This document shows positions 16,820-24,255 of a DNA stretch of 64,000 nt, piece by piece. Position numbers and translations under genes: made by a program. Position 1 is the stretch's first letter. The number at the start of each line of letters is the position of its first letter. The stretch covers positions 372,001-436,000 of the forward strand of contig NZ_JABASY010000003.1 of the NCBI RefSeq assembly GCF_016107685.1. Direction: 5' to 3'. The notes under the pieces are model-generated. The model was not told where the DNA came from. It made no database searches and saw only the letters and a list, made by a program, of their open reading frames with translations. The stretch is from Brevibacterium yomogidense (GTDB lineage: Bacteria > Actinomycetota > Actinomycetes > Actinomycetales > Brevibacteriaceae).

Positions 16820-17788
16820 TCAGCCTGCAACCGCATTGCTGGCAGAGCGTTCGAGGATCCCAAGTGCCTTCGCGGCTTCGACGGCGACCGCGACATCGGC
16901 CCACGCTTCTCCCACGCCCTTGAACAGTCGGGGGCGGCTTGTCTGAAGGAACCCGCCGTCGAGTATGTCTGCTAGCTCGCCGTCGATCGCTTCGTCATGC
17001 GGTACTCCGTCCCGGTACGCCAGGATCACGTCACCGGCCTCTGCGAACGCAGAGGCTCTCGTTTCAACGATCACCGAGGCTCGTCGCACCAGTGCAGTGT
17101 CGACCTCGCGCGCTTCCGGAGAGTGCGATCCCATGGCGACGACGGTGGCACTGTTTCCTACTAGAGAGGAGTCGAACAGCGGAGTGCTCGTGGAGGTGCA
17201 GCAAGCGATGACGTCAGCGTCGGCCACGCGGCTCGCCGCACCAAGCTCTGCGCTGAGCCCCGATGCTCGGATTCGTTCCACCAGCGCCTGCCCGGGCTCT
17301 AGTGACCGCGCCACCACCGTCACCTTCGTGAGAGGTCGTACCGCACGGATCGCTTCGACGTGCCCACGTGCTTGTGGTCCTGAACCGAAGACAACGAGAT
17401 GGGATGCATCCTCGGGTGTCAGATGACGCACGGCGAGCGCGGACAGAGCGGCGGTCCGCAGCACGGTGAGACCCTCTGCGTCGAGGATCGCGCGCGGCTC
17501 GTGCGTCGCACCGTCGTAAAGCATCATTAGTCCCTGGATCCGCGGCATTCCCCGCGCAGGATTCCCCGGGGAGACGGAGGCAAGCTTCACCCCCAGATAG
17601 TCGTCCACCAGCGACGGCATATAGAGCAAGTGGCCGTCGGGCAGTTCAGTGTGGGTGCGCAGAGGAGTGTGCGCCGTCGCGGTGCCGGTCAGCAGCGCCG
17701 ATTCGAGAGTCTCGACAGCGGTGCGGTACGACACTGCATCATGCACTTCAACGGCGGTGACAAAGGGAAGTACGGACAGATCACGCAT
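16820..17788 (-). CDS. ornithine cyclodeaminase/mu-crystallin family NAD(P)-dependent protein
   Basis: A 322-residue cytoplasmic enzyme with a Rossmann motif VVFGSGPQARGHVEAI (about residues 130-145) and the family segments PRIQGLMMLYD, ILDAEGLTVLRTAA and a C-terminal LFKGVGEAWADVAVA. Members act as ornithine cyclodeaminases, alanine dehydrogenases or ketimine and pyrroline-carboxylate reductases, so an imine/amino-acid reduction or deamination is expected, but the exact reaction cannot be read from the sequence. It is the first gene of the block that includes the AtoE permease and the molybdoenzyme, and it is divergent from the FCD-GntR regulator at 17998 across 209 bases. Confidence 0.85.
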   Translation of the reverse strand: MRDLSVLPFVTAVEVHDAVSYRTAVETLESALLTGTATAHTPLRTHTELPDGHLLYMPSLVDDYLGVKLASVSPGNPARGMPRIQGLMMLYDGATHEPRAILDAEGLTVLRTAALSALAVRHLTPEDASHLVVFGSGPQARGHVEAIRAVRPLTKVTVVARSLEPGQALVERIRASGLSAELGAASRVADADVIACCTSTSTPLFDSSLVGNSATVVAMGSHSPEAREVDTALVRRASVIVETRASAFAEAGDVILAYRDGVPHDEAIDGELADILDGGFLQTSRPRLFKGVGEAWADVAVAVEAAKALGILERSASNAVAG

Positions 17789-17825
17789 TGCTCGAAGTAC
17801 CTCTCTGATGCTTCTACTCGACAGG

Positions 17826-17839
17826 GGTAATGTGTTACC
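17826..17839. promoter_or_regulatory. operator candidate between the GntR gene and the OCD operon
   Basis: GGTAA-TGTG-TTACC is an exact inverted repeat, immediately followed by a direct copy of TTACCGG. It lies 38 bases upstream of the OCD start and 158 bases upstream of the GntR start, in the shared divergent region, a natural place for binding by the GntR protein. Confidence 0.45.
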
Positions 17840-17997
17840 GGTTACCGGCCATCGAACACGCGGGTGTGACGTGAGTCAACCAGTGCGCGGATATTCTCAT
17901 CATGTGGAGAACACCCACTCCGCCTCGGACAAGCTCGTGATAGAGCGAGCAGCAGCGGCATAAATGCTAAGAACGCCAGACGAGAAGGACGGCCCGA

Positions 17998-18666
17998 ATG
18001 ATCCCTATGGCAGCGATCGAACGCGACGACAGCTTGCGAGACAAGGCGTTGCGGGTGCTGCGGCAAGGAATCGTCTCCGGTGAAATCCGGACCGGCGAGC
18101 TCTATTCGGCAACTGCGGTGGCCCGCCGCTTGGGGGTCTCAGTGAGTCCGGTCCGCGAAGCGATGCTGACGCTCGTAAATGCAGGGATCATGGAAGCCGT
18201 GCGCAACCGCGGGTTCCGGGTTGCAGAGCTCAGCCAAGAGGACCTCGACGAGATCTTCGAGATCCGCCTGCTCCTCGAAGTACCAGCCGTATGCGCACTG
18301 ACGAACTGCGACCTCTCTGAGGAACAGGAGCACCTGGACGAACTCGTGCGTGCAACGGAGACCTCTGCAGAAGCTCAGGACGTCAACACTTTCCTAGCAG
18401 CAGATCGCGAATTCCATCTGACGCTCATCCGGTTGCACGGCAACAAGCGCCTCGTGGCGACGATCGCCGACCTCAGGGATCAGACCCGACTCTACGGGCT
18501 AATGGAAACAGCAGAGCATTCCTTGATCGAAGCGGCGAAAGAACATCGCACGATCCTGGAGGCCCTGCTGGCCCGCGACGCGCCGCTCGCGCAGCGCCTC
18601 CTCACCACACACCTGGGCCACGTGCGCAACGAGTGGGCCAGCCCAGCGGAGATCAGACACGGCTGA
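17998..18666 (+). CDS. GntR-family regulator, FadR/FCD subfamily
   Basis: A 222-residue regulator. The N-terminal winged helix-turn-helix spans residues about 8-75 (ELYSATAVARRLGVSVSPVREAMLTL), and the C-terminal all-helical FCD ligand domain follows (EIFEIRLLLEVPAV, FLAADREFHLTLI, LIEAAKEHRTILEALLARD, LTTHLGHV). FCD domains bind metal plus a carboxylate through Asp and His residues of this kind. ATG at 17998 has GAAGGA eight bases upstream. The gene diverges from the OCD/AtoE/molybdoenzyme block and most likely represses it until a carboxylic acid or amino acid appears. Confidence 0.88.
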   Translation: MIPMAAIERDDSLRDKALRVLRQGIVSGEIRTGELYSATAVARRLGVSVSPVREAMLTLVNAGIMEAVRNRGFRVAELSQEDLDEIFEIRLLLEVPAVCALTNCDLSEEQEHLDELVRATETSAEAQDVNTFLAADREFHLTLIRLHGNKRLVATIADLRDQTRLYGLMETAEHSLIEAAKEHRTILEALLARDAPLAQRLLTTHLGHVRNEWASPAEIRHG

Positions 18667-18882
18667 CTAGAGTCGGCGCCCTGGCCCCGCACCCGCAGGA
18701 TCCCCCGTGGGGCGGTTTCGATGCGACAGAGCGGCCCTGCAACTACTCGCAGCACCTGCACCCTCCACCTCGCCTTCGCCAGGTGACGAGCGAGAAGATA
18801 AGCTTGGCCCGACTGCGGATCTCGCGTTTCTCCACCACCGCGCGCCGCCCGTGCCGCGCATCTGACCGAAAGGGGAGTCCCC

Positions 18883-19023
18883 ATGGACACCAGCATCCAC
18901 GTCATCATCTCCGTCCTTGGCCTCACCGCCATCATGTTCGCGCCGGTCGTCGCCATCCTCCTGCTTCCGAACATTGAGAAGTCGTACCCGCGCAACCGCC
19001 ACGACGGTTCACTCAAGGAGTGA
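18883..19023 (+). CDS. 46-residue single-pass membrane protein
   Basis: A very small protein with one hydrophobic helix (residues about 6-30, HVIISVLGLTAIMFAPVVAI and on), followed by a charged tail with Lys, Arg, His and Asp. ATG 18883 has the strong site AAAGGGGAG five bases upstream, which argues that it is translated. It resembles in size the small helper subunits of secondary transporters, but no transporter gene is adjacent on the same strand. It lies 57 bases before the DinB-like gene, which may share its transcript. Function unknown. Confidence 0.55.
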   Translation: MDTSIHVIISVLGLTAIMFAPVVAILLLPNIEKSYPRNRHDGSLKE

Positions 19024-19079
19024 TCGGCCCCGGCCGCAGGGGGTAGCGATCACCCCGGTCAGAGGCGCACACTGTCCGC

Positions 19080-19580
19080 ATGGACTCACGCGACCTTCTG
19101 ACCGACCTCGCACAGCGCCCCCTCCAGGAGCTCGACCACTTCTGGGACTCCCTGGACGCCTCCCGGCTCAACGAGCACCCGGCAGGGCACCCGAACTCGA
19201 TCGCCTGGCTCGTCTGGCACACCGGACGGGAGATCGACGTGCAGGTGGCCGACGCCTCGGGCAGCGACCAGGTGTGGACCCGGGGATGGTCGGACCGGTT
19301 CGATCTGGGCGTCGGTGACGACGACCTGGGCCTCGGTCACACGGAGGAACAGGCGCGCGCGATCATCGTCGACAGCAAGGATCTGCTGCGCCGCTACCTC
19401 GCTGCGGTGACCGACGAATCCGTCGACTACCTGGGCGGCCTCACCCCCGACGACCTGAGCGAGGTCATCGACGACAACTGGGACCCGCCCGTCACTCGCG
19501 GGGTGCGGCTCATCAGCGTCTACGCGGACGCACTCCAGCACATCGGCCAAGCCGCCTACGTCGCCGGCACGAAGGGCTGA
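19080..19580 (+). CDS. DinB/DUF664-family protein
   Basis: A 166-residue four-helix-bundle protein of the DinB superfamily, DUF664 type. Actinobacterial members include mycothiol-dependent metal enzymes. The likely metal histidines are in SIAWLVWHTGRE (about residues 41-52) and DALQHIGQAAYV near the C-terminus. These WHTGRE and QHIGQ motifs are the family's signature. The ATG at 19080 has only a weak ribosome site. The gene converges on the SSS symporter with 13 bases between stops. Whether this one uses mycothiol as thiol partner cannot be seen. Confidence 0.8.
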   Translation: MDSRDLLTDLAQRPLQELDHFWDSLDASRLNEHPAGHPNSIAWLVWHTGREIDVQVADASGSDQVWTRGWSDRFDLGVGDDDLGLGHTEEQARAIIVDSKDLLRRYLAAVTDESVDYLGGLTPDDLSEVIDDNWDPPVTRGVRLISVYADALQHIGQAAYVAGTKG

Positions 19581-19593
19581 GCCGACTGCCCGA

Positions 19594-21099
19594 TCAGGCC
19601 TTGTGCTCCGGGTCCGGGTCGTCCCACCGCTCGCGGGCGAAATCGTGATGACGACGGCGGATCTTCACCAGCAGTGACGTGTTCCGGGGCTTGGTGAAGG
19701 GGCTGACCACGCAGAAGACCACGATGTTGAGCAGCAGCGCCAACAGCTCCACACCACCCACCGCGAATGGTCCCGGCGCCCACTGCGGGACGGCCGTGAA
19801 CAGAGCCAGCGCGGCCAGACCCACAATCAGACCCGACGTGGCACCGACAACGCTCGCCCGCTTCCAGAACAGCGCCCCGACAGTGGGGACGATGACCTGA
19901 GCAAGACCGCCGAATGCCACCAGCCCGATCGTCACGAGCAGGCCCGGGATGTACAGCGTCATCACGTAGGCGATCGCGGAGAACACCAGGATCGCCCACC
20001 GACCCACCCAGACCTTCTTCCTTTCGGGAAGGTCCTTCTGGATGTATCGATTGTGGAAATCCATCGTGTAGCTGGCGCCCATGGCGTGGACCTGCGAGTT
20101 CGCCGTCGACATCGCGGCACCCGCCCCGGCCGCGATTACGATCAGTGCCAGGAGCATCGGCGCGTACTCGAACAGCAGCAGCGGAAGCACCTGGTCCGCG
20201 TTCTCGATGTCCGGCATGAGGATGGTGCCGGAGTTCCCCACGAGCATCGATCCCATGTACGCGATCGCCATGAGTCCCACGAGGAACGGCATGAGGTCGA
20301 ACAGCCGCGGGCTCTTCGTCGCATACATGCGCGTCCACATCTGCGGTCCCATGAGCGCCCCCAGCGGCGTGATGAGGAACATCGTGATCCACGTCATCCA
20401 CACGCCGTCGCCCAGGATGAGATTGTCCGGCTGCACCTGCTGGATCTCGTCGAACATGGTGCCCATGCCGCCCACGTGCCCCACCACGACGATGCCTGCG
20501 GCGATGAGGCCCAGGAAGATCGTCACACCGTAGAAGATGTCCGTCCAGGCGACCGCCCGCACACCGCCGGCCCAGACGTAGATGATGATGACGAGGTAGA
20601 AGAGCAGGCCTCCCAGCCAGAACGGGATCAGGTCACCTGACGCCACTTCCAGCAGGTAGGCGCCACCGGTGAGCTGGATCTGCAGGTGCGGGAGAGTGAA
20701 GACGAGGATGATGATCGCGATGAACGTTGCGAGCTTCGGTGAGCCGAAGAGGTCTGCGAAGAAGTCACGGGCGGTGATGTAGTCCCCCCGCTTGCCGTGG
20801 AACCAGACGCGCTTGCCTATCCAGTAGTACATGACGCCGAAGAAGATGTTCCAGACCAGCGCGGTCCAGAACAGCGGGCCGTCCAGGTAGAAGCTCGCGT
20901 TGGAGCCCAGGAACGCGAAGGCGCTCCACCAGGTGGCGGTCACCGTGAAGAACACGGCGATCGACCCCATCGCCCGGCCCTGGACGAAGTAGTCGTCGGT
21001 GGTGGACTTCGCGAACCGTGAGGCGACACCGCCGATGACCAGGGGGATGACGAGGAAGAACCCGATGACCACGGCGCCGAGGATCTGTTCGGTGCTCAT
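19594..21099 (-). CDS. sodium:solute symporter (SSS family)
   Basis: A 501-residue Na+-coupled importer with about thirteen hydrophobic segments of the LeuT/SSS fold. Recognisable parts are DDYFVQGRAMG after helix 1, GKRVWFHGKRGDYITARDFFADLFGSP-type loop, GGVRAVAWTDIFYG and GAAMSTANSQVHAMGA, which matches the Na2-site helix of the family. The C-terminal tail is rich in Arg and His. It starts inside the end of the DUF3311 gene (ATGA overlap, 21096-21099), so the two are translationally coupled and probably act together, as in pantothenate/urea-type SSS systems that carry a small membrane partner. Substrate unknown. Confidence 0.9.
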   Translation of the reverse strand: MSTEQILGAVVIGFFLVIPLVIGGVASRFAKSTTDDYFVQGRAMGSIAVFFTVTATWWSAFAFLGSNASFYLDGPLFWTALVWNIFFGVMYYWIGKRVWFHGKRGDYITARDFFADLFGSPKLATFIAIIILVFTLPHLQIQLTGGAYLLEVASGDLIPFWLGGLLFYLVIIIYVWAGGVRAVAWTDIFYGVTIFLGLIAAGIVVVGHVGGMGTMFDEIQQVQPDNLILGDGVWMTWITMFLITPLGALMGPQMWTRMYATKSPRLFDLMPFLVGLMAIAYMGSMLVGNSGTILMPDIENADQVLPLLLFEYAPMLLALIVIAAGAGAAMSTANSQVHAMGASYTMDFHNRYIQKDLPERKKVWVGRWAILVFSAIAYVMTLYIPGLLVTIGLVAFGGLAQVIVPTVGALFWKRASVVGATSGLIVGLAALALFTAVPQWAPGPFAVGGVELLALLLNIVVFCVVSPFTKPRNTSLLVKIRRRHHDFARERWDDPDPEHKA

Positions 21100-21374
21100 G
21101 CCGTGTCCTCCCGCTCGTCAGCTTCGTCTTCGAAGGTGTCGTCGAGCTCCTCCGGTCGAGGTCTGCCCCACCGGGTCCGGTAGGCGATCAGCAGCACCAC
21201 ACAGAGGAAGCCCCAGATGAGGACGTTGAAGCCGTAGATGAACGGCATGCCGAAGATCCGGGGTTCTGCCACGTCGTGGTAGAAGAGGATGCCGGGGAAC
21301 TGCACGGCGGCCAGGCCCACGATGATGAGGGTCCACAGCGTGATGGTGAGTGGTGTCGGAGTCTTTCTGCTCAT
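21096..21374 (-). CDS. DUF3311-like small membrane partner of the SSS symporter
   Basis: A 92-residue membrane protein with two hydrophobic helices (about residues 10-30 and 48-68), the pattern PGILFYHDVAEPRIFGMPFIYGF between them, and an acidic tail. This is the layout of DUF3311 proteins, which commonly precede SSS symporter genes and are thought to assist them. ATG 21374 has AAGGA nine bases upstream; the frame continues upstream to 21506 without a better start. Its stop overlaps the symporter start by four bases. Confidence 0.75.
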   Translation of the reverse strand: MSRKTPTPLTITLWTLIIVGLAAVQFPGILFYHDVAEPRIFGMPFIYGFNVLIWGFLCVVLLIAYRTRWGRPRPEELDDTFEDEADEREDTA

Positions 21375-21592
21375 CTCAGTGAATCCTTCGCTGAGGTGCG
21401 ACGCAGTGGACACCGCTGCGGTCCTCCAGCCGGGGCGCCCTACCCGAGCAGTGGCACTGCGCCGTGCACGCGGACGGGTTGCCACCCACCCTAGGCTCAG
21501 CGTCAAGAGGCAAGCAGACCTGCGCTCATCGGGCAGGGCGGGGCGGGCCCCGTGGTCGCGCGGGCGAAGCCTTCTCAGCGCCCGAGGCTCAC

Positions 21593-21886
21593 TCAGTAGT
21601 CATGACCTCGCGCGGCGTACTCGTCGATCGCACGCTTCGCTTCGACGAGACCGGCACCGGTCACCTTCCGGTACTCCTTGATGGCGTGGATGAGCTGGCT
21701 CTCCCCCACGAGCCGACGGACTTCGGGCGTCAACCCCGGATCCGCCGTGTCACGGATCGCCTCCACCTCGTGCGGGGACAGGCCTGCCTGCACAGCCAGA
21801 CGCTCGACGAGCGCCTCGAGCGTCCCCACCCGACGGATGAGCTCCTCGATGCGGTCGTGGGCGTCGGAATCACGGAAGAACGACAT
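21593..21886 (-). CDS. small protein with L7/L12 C-terminal-like domain
   Basis: A 97-residue protein. The N-terminal half is a helical segment (DRIEELIRRVGTLEALVERL) that looks like a dimerising coiled coil. The C-terminal half, IKEYRKVTGAGLVEAKRAID, closely follows the signature of ribosomal protein L7/L12 C-terminal domain (Ile-Lys-x2-Arg-x3-Gly-x-Gly-Leu-x-Glu-Ala-Lys). It is not the ribosomal stalk protein itself, because the hinge and N-terminal domain differ and no rplJ is near. Such free-standing copies are common in actinobacteria and have no settled role. It stands alone between the DUF3311/SSS pair and the acyl-CoA ligase remnant. Confidence 0.7.
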   Translation of the reverse strand: MSFFRDSDAHDRIEELIRRVGTLEALVERLAVQAGLSPHEVEAIRDTADPGLTPEVRRLVGESQLIHAIKEYRKVTGAGLVEAKRAIDEYAARGHDY

Positions 21887-21957
21887 GGCTCCAGGATTTC
21901 ACACCGGCTTGCCCACGGGCCCGCAGCGCCTCCACTCCACGCACCACGACCTCTCGC

Positions 21958-23478
21958 TCACTCCCCCGCGGCGACCTCCCGCAGCTTGTGCTTGAGCAGC
22001 TTGCCGGACGGGTTGCGGGGCAGTGCTTCTTCGAGGACCACCGTGCGCGGCACCTTGTAGCGGGCGAGTTTCGTGCCGACGAACTCCTGCAGTCCCTCCG
22101 TTGTGAGCGCCTCGCCTTCCGCACCGTCGGCCGGTGTCACGAACGCGACGACCTGCTCGCCCCACTCCGGGTCGGGTTTGCCCACGACCGCCACGTCGGC
22201 CACACCCGGGTGGGTGGCGATCGCCTCTTCGACCTCCAGCGAGAACACGTTCTCCCCGCCCACGATGATGACGTCCTTGAGGCGGTCGACGACGTAGTAG
22301 TACCCGTCCTCGTCGACGCGGGCGATGTCGCCCGTCTTGTACCAGCGGCCTTCGAACGCCGCTGCGGTGGCGTCCGGATTGCCCAGGTACTCCTTCATGG
22401 TCGTGTCGGACAGGAACCAGATCTCGCCGGACTACCCCGGTTCCGCATCCGTCCCGTCGGTGGTCACGACCCGCATCTGCACGCCGATCATGCCGGCCCT
22501 GCCGATGCTGCCGGGTTTCACCAGCTGTTCGTGGGGGCGCAGCACGCTGCCGCTGGGGCCGGTCTCCGACATCCCGAACAGCTGGAAGTGCTCACCAGGC
22601 TGGTACGACTCGATGATCTTCCGTGTGCCCGCCGCGTCGATGGGTGCACCGCCGAACGTCCAGCGCCGCATGGTGGAGAAGTCGAAGTCCGCGAAGTCCA
22701 GCCCGTGGGCGGCCGCAGCCCGCAGGGGTGCGAGGTAGGCGACGGTGGGCCCGAAGAACGTCGTGATCCTCTCAGCACCGATGAGCGTGAGTGTGTCGAT
22801 CGGGTGGTACTCCTTCTGCAGGACGACCGTGCCGCCCATGAGCAGGACGGGCAGCAGGCAGACGTTGAGCGGTGCGGAATGCCAGATGGGCATCGCGATG
22901 AGGATCCGCTCGTCCGTTTCGTAGCCCAGGTTGAGGGAGATCTGGGTCGCCAGCCGCACCAGCGAGTCATGCGTGTGCACGCAGCCCTTGGGCGCGCTCG
23001 TGGTGCCCGATGTGTAGAGCACCTCTGCCGCCGCACGGTCGTCGTCGTGGGTCTCCCCCCACGGATCCGCAGCCGCCAGCAGCGCGTCGAACTCCCCGTC
23101 CGGCACGGTCCTCACCCAGTCGACATCCGGCGCGCCGGCCCGGGCTGTCTCCGCCAGTTCCCCGCTCACCACGCCCACCGTCGCCCCGCTGTGGCCCACG
23201 GTGTACTCGACTTCCGGGACCTGCAGCTTGTGGTTGACCGGCACGAACGCGGCACCCAGCATCCACGCGCCGAAAGCGGTGAAGACGAACTCCGGTTCGT
23301 TGTACGTCATCGCGGCGACGGTGTCGCCGGACTTCACGCCCCGGTCCGCCAGCAGGCCCGCCGCCTTCTCCGACGCGGCGACCAGCTCCTCGTACGACCA
23401 GCGATTCTCCCCGCTCACCAGCGCTTCCGCCTGCGGTGCTCGTGTCGCCGTGGTGCGCAGCATCGTGCTGAGCTTCAT
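21958..23478 (-). pseudogene. AMP-dependent acyl-CoA ligase interrupted by an in-frame amber codon
   Basis: Two pieces of one 506-codon acyl-CoA synthetase lie in the same frame, separated by a TAG at 22432-22434. The upstream piece (348 residues) has the phosphate loop YTSGTTSAPKG and FGMSETGPSG. The downstream piece has YKTGDIARVDEDGYYYVVDRLKDV, a GGENVFSLEVEEAI loop and the C-terminal catalytic-Lys region PRNPSGKLLKHK. The codons right after TAG (SGEIWFLSD) match the family's GEI element, so the TAG replaces one amino acid and nothing else is missing. Truncation would remove the C-terminal domain with the adenylation lysine. Either a recent nonsense mutation or a sequencing error; suppression is unlikely. 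It is divergent from a TetR gene. Confidence 0.85.
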
Positions 23479-23514
23479 TGCTCTCCCCCTGTATCCGGTG
23501 TCACACTGTTGTCA

Positions 23515-23530
23515 TTGAACCACGATTCAA
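23515..23530. promoter_or_regulatory. operator candidate between acyl-CoA ligase and TetR genes
   Basis: TTGAA and TTCAA arms are separated by CCACGA. The site is in the 70-base divergent region, 37 bases from the ligase start and 19 bases from the TetR start, so one repressor could block both promoters. Arms are only five bases long. Confidence 0.4.
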
Positions 23531-23548
23531 AGCTTGGCGGAGAATCTG

Positions 23549-24199
23549 ATGGCAAGGGGGCCTTCGAGCATCATGTACCGGCAGACGGACGCGACCCGGC
23601 AGAACGCCGTCCAGCGTGAACGCGCTATCGCAGAAGCCGCCCGCGCCCTCGTGACGGAATCCGGCTTCGCCAGTGCCACGATCAAGTCCGTCGCCGCCCG
23701 CGCCGGCTGTTCGGCGGGCCTCATCTACTCGTACTTCCCGGATCGCGACGCCCTGCTGCGCAGCGCGTTCACCCACGCCTCCGGCCACGAACTCGCCGCC
23801 GTCACCCGCGCGCTGGAAGACGCACCCACCACCGCCGAGGCCGTCGCCGCCCTCGTCGACACCTTCCTCACCCGCGCATTCGCCGGTGCGCGGCTGGCCG
23901 ACGCCCTCCTCTTCGAGGCGCTGCCGCCGGCCGTCGAAGCGGAACGGCTGCATTTCCGTGCCGGATACGCCGCCGCCATCGCCCGCCGCCTGCGCCGGGA
24001 GGAGGCGCCGCCGCTGCCCGCGCAGGACACGTCGCTCACCGCCCGCGCCCTGGTGGGTGCGCTGTCCGGGTGCCTGCAGGAGCCGATCCACGATTCCGGG
24101 CGCACCCGCTTCGACCCCGCGGAGGTACAGGCCCTCGTCCACCGGATGACCGGCTTCTGCTTGGCAGCGGTGGGCTTCGCGTCCCTCCACTCACCCTGA
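23549..24199 (+). CDS. TetR-family regulator of a fatty-acid block
   Basis: A 216-residue repressor with an N-terminal TetR helix-turn-helix (residues about 18-62: AIAEAARALVTESGFASATI, then VAARAGCSAGLIYSYFPDRDALL) and a helical ligand domain with Arg-rich helices. ATG 23549 has GGCGGAG five bases upstream; an alternative ATG at 23573 would shorten it by eight residues, and TTG 23534 is less likely. It diverges from the broken acyl-CoA ligase and precedes an AidB-like acyl-CoA dehydrogenase, so an acyl-CoA or fatty acid is a reasonable inducer. That is inference from neighbours. Confidence 0.82.
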   Translation: MARGPSSIMYRQTDATRQNAVQRERAIAEAARALVTESGFASATIKSVAARAGCSAGLIYSYFPDRDALLRSAFTHASGHELAAVTRALEDAPTTAEAVAALVDTFLTRAFAGARLADALLFEALPPAVEAERLHFRAGYAAAIARRLRREEAPPLPAQDTSLTARALVGALSGCLQEPIHDSGRTRFDPAEVQALVHRMTGFCLAAVGFASLHSP

Positions 24200-24255
24200 C
24201 CCACCAGCCCGCCCGCATTCTTTCCGTCATGCTGACCCACCCGAAAGGACCCCCG

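Noticed and set aside
22432-22434. Programmed recoding (for example pyrrolysine) at TAG in the acyl-CoA ligase
   Set aside because: The position is an ordinary surface element of the family, and nothing in the window suggests pyrrolysine genes; a nonsense mutation or error is simpler.
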